Below are positions 44,801 to 52,067 of a stretch of DNA of 64,000 bases, piece by piece. Position numbers and translations under genes: made by a program. This stretch comes from Pelomonas saccharophila_A (GTDB taxonomy: Bacteria; Pseudomonadota; Gammaproteobacteria; Burkholderiales; Burkholderiaceae_C): assembly GCF_031458095.1 (NCBI RefSeq), contig NZ_JAVDXU010000001.1, forward strand, positions 1 to 64,000, in the 5' to 3' direction. The notes below the pieces were generated by a model. That model saw only the letters and a program-made list of their open reading frames with translations, did no database searches and was not told the DNA's origin. Numbering within the stretch: the first letter of the stretch is position 1; every line of letters starts with the position of its first letter.

Positions 44801-44959
44801 CACTACAAGGTCAACGAAGACCTGGGCGTCTCGTTCGAAGCGCAAAACCTCAACGACGCCCTGTACAAGCAGTACATGCAGCAGGGCATCGGAATGATGC
44901 AACGGTCGGCCTTCTACACGGGCCGGCGCTACACGGTGCAGATGCGCTATTCCTTCTGA
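41888..44959 (+). CDS. TonB-dependent outer-membrane receptor (second), probable xyloglucan oligosaccharide importer
   Basis: A 1023-residue receptor with a signal peptide cut near AWGQ, an Ala/Pro-rich spacer, a TonB box region KIETVVVSGQR, a plug domain (RAALQSAQKIKQNADEVVDS, KLPDKSVTEVLQRIAGVSIDR, VSVRGLSYVRSELNGRD) and a beta-barrel ending YTVQMRYSF. The plug is closely related to that of the first receptor, so the two are paralogues. GTG at 41888 is chosen because AAAGGAGAC precedes it. The promoter holds the GntR/FCD operator cluster. It leads the xyloglucan degradation genes, so it probably imports their products. Confidence 0.91.
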   Translation: MNNYRRTAISLAAAQAALLSTSMAWGQAAPAPASAASAPEAKPQKIETVVVSGQRAALQSAQKIKQNADEVVDSIVADDIGKLPDKSVTEVLQRIAGVSIDRTMNRADPQQGVGDGVMHFAAEGTGVSVRGLSYVRSELNGRDSFSANGGRSLSFEDVPPELMAGVDVYKNPSAEQIEGAIGGLVNLRTALPFDFKGPKGAFSVEASQQQLRGGKAEPSFSGLVSNRWKTDLGEIGALLDIAHSKIATRANGLFVEPYYPRTDALIGDTSGQLRWISKGGSWTSSDFDRTRDGLYGALQWRKDDISSSLTYFRSKYKMDTRENAMSVGGTNTQLTLDPGATFDANGAVLTGTLRAPGDGAPDRNVRGIGFATVARHAGRTADTRDIAWNVTAKVSPSLTLRSDLQHIKAVSDGTDYLIGTGGWMPKQQIDFTTSTPSFNFDAADRAYLADANNYYWGSTQEHRDHATAHETAWRVDGKLNFDHAVLNDLRFGLRVTHRGALTESTHDSDWAQITQPWAVGKDGWQPFSQLAWMSDPRFKADTHIQPFNGFFNGKGAIPPSVVMPDMSLLNDAGFRKVHGYADQVCQVDPCWAKWNPAQYGDDKGRNEQNERTQAIYGQLRFSFDDLAYPVDGNVGVRAVYTQADAVGNTVLSVPNYQQNPGIPVLVPRADLQSFHNAYSDVLPSLNLRMKASDKLQYRLALSKGSSRPDLYQMQAYTTISQTVQTHQENGQTVIDSVSYTGSARGNPMLKPVKSNNLDLTGEYYFGPTSSFTVAVFDKRIKDVVIGQTGYYRVADTAGQPHDFAITAPVNGAKGKTRGVEVGYQQYFDKLPGWLSGFGVSGNFTYIDSKMTMYDKINLEWCTPRGTVETELARNLYGCDTNGHVLGNLPLPGMSRKAFNIALLYDYGPLSARIAYSWRSKYLQAANAFGTNDDFGNGWDYNPNSPNYKKPFSSNFSLPTWGGAYGQVDMGVHYKVNEDLGVSFEAQNLNDALYKQYMQQGIGMMQRSAFYTGRRYTVQMRYSF

Positions 44960-44967
44960 GCCTTCTT

Positions 44968-44993
44968 CCCGACCGCGCCACGGCGCGGTCGGG
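44968..44993 (+). terminator. Hairpin after the second receptor gene
   Basis: An 11-base-pair perfect stem, CCCGACCGCGC/GCGCGGTCGGG, with a four-base loop, starts nine bases after the receptor stop. No T run follows. It may act as an attenuator or mRNA-stabilising element that lowers GH35 expression relative to the receptor. Confidence 0.55.
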
Positions 44994-45004
44994 CACGACG
45001 ACCT

Positions 45005-46660
45005 ATGCCCAAGCCTCATTCCCACCGCCTGTGCCTGGCGGCGCTGGTCCTCCTGTGCTCCCTGTCCCTCGCCGTCGCCGCCCCGGCGCAGCGGCCGCAG
45101 CTGGCGCACAAGGAAGGCCGCCACACCCTGCTGGTGGATGGCCAGCCCTTCACCATCCTGGGGGCCCAGGTCCACAACTCCAGCAACTATCCCAAGGCCC
45201 TGGACAAGGTCTGGCCGGCCATCGCCGACATCCACGCCAACACCGTCGAAGTGCCCGTGGCCTGGGAGCAGATCGAACCGGTTGAGGGCCGCTTCGATTT
45301 TTCCTTTGTCGACACCCTGCTCAAGCAGGCGCGCGAGCACCAGGTGCGCGTCGTGCTGCTGTGGTTTGGCACCTGGAAGAACACCAGCCCGCAGTACACG
45401 CCGGCCTGGGTCAAGTTCGACAACCGGCGCTTCCCACGCATGGTCGACGAGGCCGGCAAGGACAGCTACTGCCTGTCGCCCTTCGGCGAAGAGACGCTCA
45501 AGGCCGACCGGCGCGCCTTCACGGCGCTGATGACGCATCTCAAGCAGGTCGACGACCCGCAGCACACCGTGCTGATGGTGCAGGTGGAGAACGAGGTCGG
45601 CACCTTCGGCCTGGTGCGTGACTTCGGCCCTGCCGCACAGGCCGCCTTCGAGCAACCGGTGCCGGCCGCGGTCATCGCGCACAAGAAGCCGGTGGCCAAG
45701 GCCTCGGGCAGCTGGCGCGAGGTCTATGGCGACTACGCCGACGAATACTTCCACGCCTGGGCCATCGCCCGCTACATCGAGGAGATCGCCAAGGCCGGCC
45801 GCGCCGTCCACGACCTGCCGATGTACGTCAACAACGCCCTGCGCGACCCGCTGGAGCAGCCGCCCAAGCCCTGGAACAAGGACTTCGCCAGCGGTGGCCC
45901 GACCTACGACGTCATCGACATCTACAAGGCCGCAGCGCCCCATATCGACATCGTCGGCCCCGACATCTACCACCCCGAGTCGGCCAAGGTCGCGGCCCAC
46001 CTCGACAAGTTCCAGCGCCCCGACAACCCGCTGTGGGTGCCCGAGCTGGGCAACGCCTCGACCTATGCCCGCTACCTCTATCTCATCCTCGGCCGCGGCA
46101 GCCTGGGGGTGGCCCCCTTTGGCATCGACTACTTCGACTATGCCAACTACCCTTTGGGCGCCAAGACCAACGATAAGGCCACGCTCGAGCCCTTCGCCAA
46201 GGTCTACGCCGCCTTCCGTCCCATGCAGCGCCAGTGGGCGCGCTGGGCCTTTGAAGGCCGCACCTGGGGTGTCGCCGAGCCCGACGACCATGCCGACCAG
46301 TTCGTTGCGATGACGGGCTGGAAGGCCCACGTCACCTTTGGCCAGTGGCAGTTCGGCGAGCGCGAGTGGCCGGGCAACCAGAAGGAAAAGCCCGCCCATG
46401 CCGGCACGCCGTCCGGCGGCGTGGCCATGGCCCAGATCGCCGACGACGAGTTCATCCTCGTCGGCCAACTGGCCCGCGTGCGCATCGACGACGCCGAGGC
46501 CAGCGGCAAGGCCCTCATAGCCCACGTCGAGGAAGGCCGCTTCGGTGCCGACGGCCAGTGGGTGATGGAGCGCCGCTGGAACGGCGACCAGGTCGACTGG
46601 GGCCTGAACTTCACCGCCAATCCTCGCGTCATCAAGGTCAAGCTCGGCCGCTATCGCTGA
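45005..46660 (+). CDS. GH35 beta-galactosidase (DUF5597 subgroup), exported
   Basis: A 551-residue exported enzyme (signal peptide near residues 1-28) predicted to remove beta-1,2-galactose from xyloglucan side chains after defucosylation. The acid/base lies in VQVENEVGTFG (Glu197) and the nucleophile in LWVPELGNAS (Glu347). The C-terminal region (DDEFILVGQLARVRI onward) matches the DUF5597 domain of bacterial GH35 enzymes in xyloglucan loci of Xanthomonas and Cellvibrio. It follows the receptor hairpin and precedes the SGNH esterase. ATG at 45005 is the first with a signal peptide; no strong ribosome-binding site is visible. Confidence 0.9.
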   Translation: MPKPHSHRLCLAALVLLCSLSLAVAAPAQRPQLAHKEGRHTLLVDGQPFTILGAQVHNSSNYPKALDKVWPAIADIHANTVEVPVAWEQIEPVEGRFDFSFVDTLLKQAREHQVRVVLLWFGTWKNTSPQYTPAWVKFDNRRFPRMVDEAGKDSYCLSPFGEETLKADRRAFTALMTHLKQVDDPQHTVLMVQVENEVGTFGLVRDFGPAAQAAFEQPVPAAVIAHKKPVAKASGSWREVYGDYADEYFHAWAIARYIEEIAKAGRAVHDLPMYVNNALRDPLEQPPKPWNKDFASGGPTYDVIDIYKAAAPHIDIVGPDIYHPESAKVAAHLDKFQRPDNPLWVPELGNASTYARYLYLILGRGSLGVAPFGIDYFDYANYPLGAKTNDKATLEPFAKVYAAFRPMQRQWARWAFEGRTWGVAEPDDHADQFVAMTGWKAHVTFGQWQFGEREWPGNQKEKPAHAGTPSGGVAMAQIADDEFILVGQLARVRIDDAEASGKALIAHVEEGRFGADGQWVMERRWNGDQVDWGLNFTANPRVIKVKLGRYR

Positions 46661-46677
46661 CTCCGTCCCTCGTTCCC

Positions 46678-47976
46678 ATGCAGTACCGTCACCTCCTCGC
46701 ATCCACCTTGCTCGCTGCCGCCGGTTTCGCCCAGGCCCAGGACCTCGTCATCCTTCCCGCTCCGGCTGACGCTTGGCGCGTCACCGTCGGCCACTGGGAA
46801 AGCCAGGCTGAGCTCAAGGGCGGTGGCGTGGTCGCGCCGACGCCCAAGGCCGACTACGCCAGTGCCAGCCATGCGGGCGCCAGCGCCCATGTGACGGCCG
46901 GCAGGCGCGACGCGCTGACCTTCGAGTGGCGCGACCTCTGGCAGTCCATGCTGCGTGTCGAAAGCCGCAGCCCCATGGACCTGCGCCCCTTCGCCGGCGG
47001 CACGCTGGAGTTCGACCTCCACGTGGCCGAGTTGGACAAGGGCGGCCTCAGCGTCAAGGTCGGTTGCGGCAGCGGCTGCGAGCGCGCCGTCAACCTCATC
47101 GACCCGGCACGCGGCTGGACGGGCAAGGGCTGGCAGCACGTCGCCCTGTCCATGAGCTGCTTCGTCCGCGACGGGGCCGACTTCTCCGCCGTCACCCTGC
47201 CCTTCGCCCTCGAAGCCACCGGCAGCGGCCGCGTCAGCGTCGCCAATGTGCGCATCGGCCGCGCCGCCAAGCCGGGTCTGGCCTGCCCCGACTACCGCAG
47301 CGAGTCGGTCACGCCGGCCCTGCTGAACGAGTCCTGGTCCATCGACTGGTGGCGGCCCCGCCACGAGCAGAAGCTGCAGGAAAAGCGCCAGCTCGTCGCC
47401 GCCGGCACGCCGCCCGAGGTGGTCTTCATCGGCGACTCCATCACCCAGGGCTGGGAGAAGGAAGGCCGCGAGGTCTGGCAGCGCCATTTCGCGCCCCTGC
47501 ACGGCCTGGCCCTGGGCTTCGGCGGCGACCGCACGGAGAACGTGCTGTGGCGGCTGCAGCACGGCGAGATCGACGGCATCGCGCCCAAGGCCGTCGTGCT
47601 GATGATCGGCACCAACAACACCGGCCACCGCGCCGAGAACCCCGAGACCACGGCCGCCGGCATCAAGCGCCTGCTCGACGAGATCCGCCAGCGCCTGCCG
47701 CAAGCGCAAGTGCTGCTGCTGGCCGTCTTCCCGCGCGGCGAGAAGCCGGACGATGTCCTGCGCGGCATCAACCAGCGCGTCAACAACATCATCCAGGGCT
47801 ACGCCGATGGCCGCAGCGTCCACTTCCTGGACATCGGCGCGGCCCTGCTGCAGCCCGACGGCACGCTGAGCAAGGCCGTCATGCCCGACCTGCTGCATCC
47901 CAACGAGCGCGGCTACGAGATCTGGCAGCGCGCCATGGCGCCCACGCTGGACAAGCTGATGGGGACCGCGCGATGA
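46678..47976 (+). CDS. Exported SGNH/GDSL esterase with N-terminal ExoP-like beta-sandwich
   Basis: A 432-residue protein: signal peptide (to about residue 21), an N-terminal beta-sandwich of about 180 residues resembling the ExoP-like C-terminal domain of some GH3 glucosidases (GTLEFDLHVAELDKGGLSVKV, WQHVALSMSCFVRDGADF), then an SGNH hydrolase. Catalytic residues are visible as Ser254 in FIGDSITQGW, the Gly/Asn blocks GFGGDRTENVLW and MIGTNNTGH, and Asp404/His407 in PDLLHPNERGY. It probably removes acetyl groups from xyloglucan oligosaccharides. The pairing of domains is unusual. Its stop overlaps the GH95 start (ATGA), supporting coupled function on acetylated, fucosylated side chains. Confidence 0.78.
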   Translation: MQYRHLLASTLLAAAGFAQAQDLVILPAPADAWRVTVGHWESQAELKGGGVVAPTPKADYASASHAGASAHVTAGRRDALTFEWRDLWQSMLRVESRSPMDLRPFAGGTLEFDLHVAELDKGGLSVKVGCGSGCERAVNLIDPARGWTGKGWQHVALSMSCFVRDGADFSAVTLPFALEATGSGRVSVANVRIGRAAKPGLACPDYRSESVTPALLNESWSIDWWRPRHEQKLQEKRQLVAAGTPPEVVFIGDSITQGWEKEGREVWQRHFAPLHGLALGFGGDRTENVLWRLQHGEIDGIAPKAVVLMIGTNNTGHRAENPETTAAGIKRLLDEIRQRLPQAQVLLLAVFPRGEKPDDVLRGINQRVNNIIQGYADGRSVHFLDIGAALLQPDGTLSKAVMPDLLHPNERGYEIWQRAMAPTLDKLMGTAR

Positions 47977-50429
47977 GCACCCGTCGCAGCTTCCTCGCCG
48001 GCAGCACGCTGGCCTGCAGCCTGGCCGCCCTGCCCGCCTTCGCGCGCAGCGGCGCTGCCCACCTGGCCGACGACGCGCTGACGCTCTGGTACGACCAGGC
48101 GGCTGGCCCGTGGATCGAGGCCCTGCCGCTGGGCAACGGCCGTCTGGGAACGATGGTCTTCGGCCGTCCGGCCCAGGAGCGCCTGCAGTTCAACATCGAC
48201 ACCCTCTACGGCGGCGGCCCCTACGTCCCGGACAACCCGAAATTCCGCGAGGCCCTGCCCGAGGTGCGCCGCCTGATCGACCAGCAGCGCTGGAAGGAAG
48301 CCAACGAGCTGGTCTCCAAGGCCTTGATGGGCACGCCGATGAAGCAGATGCCCTTCAGCGGTGCCGGCGACCTGCTGCTCGACTTCCCGGGCCTGAAAGG
48401 CGTGGAGCGCTACCGCCGTAGCCTCGATCTCGACAGCGCCATCGCGCTCACCAGCTTCTTCGACGGCAGCGCGCGCCATCAGCGCGAGGCCTTCTGCAGC
48501 GCGGCCGACCAGGTGACGGTCATCCGGCTGGAGATCGTCGGCGAAGGCGTCATCGACCTCGACCTCGGCTACCGGCACGCTGACTACCAGCCCTATGGTG
48601 GCTTCGGCGACACCAAGTACGACGCGCACGGCGTGGTCTACGTCGGCGCGCCCTGGGACCACCGCGAATCCCTCAATGCCGAGAAGCGGTCCGCTTCGCT
48701 GGCGATCCGCGCCGATGGCGGCGACGCGCTGCTGATCGAAGGCCGCAATGTGCAGGCGTTCGGTATCCCTGGCCAGCTGCGCTACGCACTGCGCGTACAA
48801 GCCGTGGGCGATGGGCAGATCGAGGCCAGCGGCGACCAGCTGCGCGTGCGCGGCGCCCGCCGCCTGACGCTGCTTGTGGCCGGCGAGACCAGCTACGTCA
48901 ACTACCGCGACACCAGCGGCGACCCGGTCGCAGCCGTGCGCCAGCGCACAACGGCGGCCGCGCGCAAGCCCTTCGCCCAGCTGCGCGACGACCACGTCAA
49001 GGCCCACCGCGCCCTGTTCCGCCGCCTGCACATCGACCTTGGCGGCCAGGAGGCCAACGCCCGGCCCACCAACGCGCGCATCCAGGGCGTGCCCCGCCAG
49101 CCGGATGCGGCCCTGACGGCCATGTATGTGCAGTACGCGCGCTATCTGCTGATGTCGTCGTCGCGGCCCGGCAGCCAGCCGGCCAATCTGCAGGGGGTGT
49201 GGAACGAAGTCCTGCACCCGCCCTGGGAAGGCAAGTACACGATCAACATCAACACCGAGATGAACTACTGGCCCGCCGGGCCGGCCAATCTCGGCGAATG
49301 CCTCGAGCCGCTGGTGAAGATGGTCGAGGACCTGGCCGTCACCGGCGCCCGCACCGCCCGCGACAGCTATGGCGCGCGCGGCTGGATGGCCCATCACAAC
49401 ACCGATTTGTGGCGGGCCACCGCCCCCATCGACGGCCCGCTGTGGGGCATGTGGCCCACGGGCGGCGCCTGGCTGTGCACGACGCTGTGGCAGCAGTTCC
49501 AGTACCAGCCCGACCCGGCGCTGCTGCGGCGCCTGGTGCCGCTGCTCAATGGCGCCACGCAGTTCTTCCTCGACACGCTGGTTGAAGACCCGCAGGGCCG
49601 TGGCCTGGTCACATCGCCCTCGCTGTCGCCCGAGAACGAGCACCATGCCGGTGTGGCCCTGTGCGCCGGGCCGGCGATGGACCGCCAGATCCTGCGCGAC
49701 CTTTTCGACGCGACGCTGGCGGCCCTGCAGCGCCTGGGCGCATCCGATGCCAGCTTCTCGGATGCCGTTCGAAAGGCGCGCGAACGCCTGCCGGCCGACC
49801 GCATCGGCGCCCAGGGCCAGCTGCAGGAATGGCTGGAGGACTGGGACGCGGGCGCCGCCGATCAGCGCCATCGCCACGTCTCCCACCTCTATGCCGTCTA
49901 TCCCAGCGAGCAGGTCAACGTGCGCGACACGCCCGAACTGGCACAGGCCGCTCGCGTGACGCTGAACGCGCGCGGCGACGAGAGCACCGGCTGGGCCACC
50001 GCCTGGCGGCTGGCGCTGTGGACGCGACTGGGCGACGGCGAGCGCGCCTACAAGATCCTGCAAGGGCTGCTGGGGCCGGCGCGCACCTACCCCAATATGT
50101 TCGACGCCCACCCGCCCTTCCAGATCGACGGCAACTTCGGCGGCGCGGCGGCCATCCTGGACATGATGGTGCAGTCCTGGGGCGGCGAGATCCATCTGCT
50201 GGCCGCCCTGCCCCAGGCCTGGCCCCAGGGCCGGCTGCATGGCGTGCGCGCCCATGGCGGCGTGGAGGTCGACATCGACTGGCAGCAAGGCAAGCTCGCC
50301 CGGCTGCAACTGCGCGGACCGGCCGGCGCCCAAGTCGCGCTGCGCTACCGCGGCAAGCGCCTGGCCCTGAAGCTGGACGCACAAGGCCGCGCCCGCGTCA
50401 TGCCGGCCAGCTTCGGAGGCGCCGCCTGA
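47973..50429 (+). CDS. GH95 alpha-1,2-L-fucosidase, Tat-exported
   Basis: An 818-residue inverting fucosidase predicted to remove the alpha-1,2-fucose capping xyloglucan galactose. It begins with a twin-arginine signal STRRSFLAGSTLACSLAA, then the N-terminal beta domain (LWYDQAAGPWIEALPLGNGRLG, a family hallmark), the (alpha/alpha)6 domain with QPANLQGVWNEVLHPPW and NINTEMNYWPAGPANL, the catalytic acid in SLSPENEHH (Glu554), HRHVSHLYAVYPSEQV, and FQIDGNFGGAAAI near the end. Length is normal. ATGA overlap fixes the start and TGATG overlap links it to GH43. Confidence 0.93.
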   Translation: MSTRRSFLAGSTLACSLAALPAFARSGAAHLADDALTLWYDQAAGPWIEALPLGNGRLGTMVFGRPAQERLQFNIDTLYGGGPYVPDNPKFREALPEVRRLIDQQRWKEANELVSKALMGTPMKQMPFSGAGDLLLDFPGLKGVERYRRSLDLDSAIALTSFFDGSARHQREAFCSAADQVTVIRLEIVGEGVIDLDLGYRHADYQPYGGFGDTKYDAHGVVYVGAPWDHRESLNAEKRSASLAIRADGGDALLIEGRNVQAFGIPGQLRYALRVQAVGDGQIEASGDQLRVRGARRLTLLVAGETSYVNYRDTSGDPVAAVRQRTTAAARKPFAQLRDDHVKAHRALFRRLHIDLGGQEANARPTNARIQGVPRQPDAALTAMYVQYARYLLMSSSRPGSQPANLQGVWNEVLHPPWEGKYTININTEMNYWPAGPANLGECLEPLVKMVEDLAVTGARTARDSYGARGWMAHHNTDLWRATAPIDGPLWGMWPTGGAWLCTTLWQQFQYQPDPALLRRLVPLLNGATQFFLDTLVEDPQGRGLVTSPSLSPENEHHAGVALCAGPAMDRQILRDLFDATLAALQRLGASDASFSDAVRKARERLPADRIGAQGQLQEWLEDWDAGAADQRHRHVSHLYAVYPSEQVNVRDTPELAQAARVTLNARGDESTGWATAWRLALWTRLGDGERAYKILQGLLGPARTYPNMFDAHPPFQIDGNFGGAAAILDMMVQSWGGEIHLLAALPQAWPQGRLHGVRAHGGVEVDIDWQQGKLARLQLRGPAGAQVALRYRGKRLALKLDAQGRARVMPASFGGAA

Positions 50430-51946
50430 TGTTGTCTCCAGCCACGCCCCTGCAACGCGCCACCTCGGCGTCGCCGCTGCGTGGCCCGCGCCAGGCCGAC
50501 CGCGGAGACGGCAGCTTCTGCAACCCCATCGTGGCCGGCGACCACCCCGACCCGACGCTGCTGAAGGACGGTGCCGACTACTACATGACGGCCTCATCGC
50601 TGCAGTCCTGCCCCGGCGTCGTGATCCGCCATTCCCGCGACCTCGTGAACTGGACGCCCATCGCGGCGGCGCTGTCGCAGCCCCTCGGCAGCGTCGCGGC
50701 CGTGGACCTGGTCAGGCACGGTGGCCGCTACTTCGTCTACCTGTCTGCGCTGCAGGGCCGCCGCAGCGCCGTCTACGTGCTCCACGCGGACGACATCCGC
50801 GGCCCCTGGAGCGAACCCATCGACCTGGGACTGCCGGACTGCTTCGATCCCAGCCACGTCGTCGGCGAAGACGGCCGGCGCCATCTCTTCGTCAACGGCG
50901 TGCGCCGCGTCGAGCTGACGGACGACGGGCTGGCCACTCGCGGCGGGCTGGAATTCGCGCACAAGATCGGCCAGCAGCTGCGCGAAGGCGGCGCCGACCT
51001 GCTCAGCTCCGAAGGACCGCGGCTGCTGCGCCGGGGCGAGTTCTTCTACATGATTTCGGCTCTCGCCTCGGCGGACAGCCATGTGCTGGCGGTGGCGAGG
51101 TCACGCTCGGTCTTCGGTCCCTGGGAGGACTGCCCCTCCAACGCAATCGCCAGCGCCGGAGGCGCCGACGCGCCCTGGTGCACCAGCGGCCATGCCAGCC
51201 TGGTGGAAGGCCCCGGCGGCGACTGGTGGATGGCCTGCCACGGCCACGAGAACGGTCATCGCATCCTCGGCCGCCAGGCCCTGCTGCAGCCCATCGAATG
51301 GACCCGCGACGGCTGGTTCCGCACCGCCGGGCTGCGGCTGGACCGGCCGATGCGCAAGCCGCGCGGCGGCATCGGCACCTTTGCGCCGCCGACGCTCTCC
51401 GACGACTTCAGCCAGAACCGCATCGGCCTGCAGTGGAGCTTCTTCGACGCCGCACCGGATGAGCTGCGACGCGCGCACTACGACGACCGGGGCTTGGTGC
51501 TGCGCGGCAAGGGCATGGGCCTGCAGGACTGTTCGCCGCTGACCTGCCTGGTCGGCGACCACAGCTATGTGGCCGAACTCGATTTCGAACTGGACGGCGC
51601 GGTCCAGGGCGGCCTTGCCCTCTTCCACGACGCCCGGGGCTTCGTAGGCATCGGCATCGGCGAGGGCCGCGTCCACACCTACAGCTACGGGCAGGAACAC
51701 CGCTGGATGCAGCAGCCCACGCAAGGGCGGCGCCAACGCCTGCGCGTGACCCACCGCCGCCATCTCGTCAGCTTCCACCACGCCGTCGGCGACGGCCCGT
51801 GGATGCAGAACCCCTGGCTGCGGGACATCTCGGCCCTTCACCAGAACGGTTTCGGCACCTTGCTGAGCCTGCGCCCGGCCCTGTTCGCCGCCGGTGCGGG
51901 CGAGGTGCGGCTGCTGCATTTCGCCTACCAGAGGCTGGGCGCATGA
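50429..51946 (+). CDS. GH43 glycosidase with C-terminal beta-sandwich, probable arabinofuranosidase/xylosidase
   Basis: A 505-residue GH43 enzyme: five-bladed propeller (about 30-320) with base Asp41 in AGDHPDPTLLKDG, pKa-modulating Asp140 in DCFDPSHVVGEDG and acid Glu195 in LLSSEGPRLLRRG, then a GH43_C2-type beta-sandwich (about 325-500, with LSDDFSQNRIGLQWSFF). This architecture is found in GH43 subfamilies that act on arabinosyl or xylosyl ends, including members of xyloglucan loci. No clear signal peptide is present, so it may work in the cytoplasm or use a non-standard route. TGATG overlap with GH95 sets the start. Confidence 0.87.
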   Translation: MLSPATPLQRATSASPLRGPRQADRGDGSFCNPIVAGDHPDPTLLKDGADYYMTASSLQSCPGVVIRHSRDLVNWTPIAAALSQPLGSVAAVDLVRHGGRYFVYLSALQGRRSAVYVLHADDIRGPWSEPIDLGLPDCFDPSHVVGEDGRRHLFVNGVRRVELTDDGLATRGGLEFAHKIGQQLREGGADLLSSEGPRLLRRGEFFYMISALASADSHVLAVARSRSVFGPWEDCPSNAIASAGGADAPWCTSGHASLVEGPGGDWWMACHGHENGHRILGRQALLQPIEWTRDGWFRTAGLRLDRPMRKPRGGIGTFAPPTLSDDFSQNRIGLQWSFFDAAPDELRRAHYDDRGLVLRGKGMGLQDCSPLTCLVGDHSYVAELDFELDGAVQGGLALFHDARGFVGIGIGEGRVHTYSYGQEHRWMQQPTQGRRQRLRVTHRRHLVSFHHAVGDGPWMQNPWLRDISALHQNGFGTLLSLRPALFAAGAGEVRLLHFAYQRLGA

Positions 51947-52013
51947 AGCCGCGCCCGAACGCCAAGGTCTTCGTCGAGGTCGAGCCCAGACATTGAGCCG
52001 ATCTCTCCACAAC

Positions 52014-52044
52014 GCCCGCCACCGGAGGAGACAACCGGCCGGGC
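52014..52044 (+). promoter_or_regulatory. Leader hairpin upstream of GH74 copy 1
   Basis: Split stem GCCCG...CGGGC and CCGG...CCGG around the nine-base loop AGGAGACAA, ending 23 bases before the GTG start. The same element with the same loop lies at 54587-54616 before GH5 copy 1. The loop looks like the ribosome-binding motif used elsewhere in the window but is too far from the start to serve it. Confidence 0.5.
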
Positions 52045-52067
52045 ACCTTCCCCTGAAAGGTAGAACC

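Noticed and set aside
51943..51996. A 17-codon frame starting at an ATGA overlap with the GH43 stop
   Set aside because: Too short, no ribosome-binding site of its own and no recognisable feature. The overlap alone is weak evidence.
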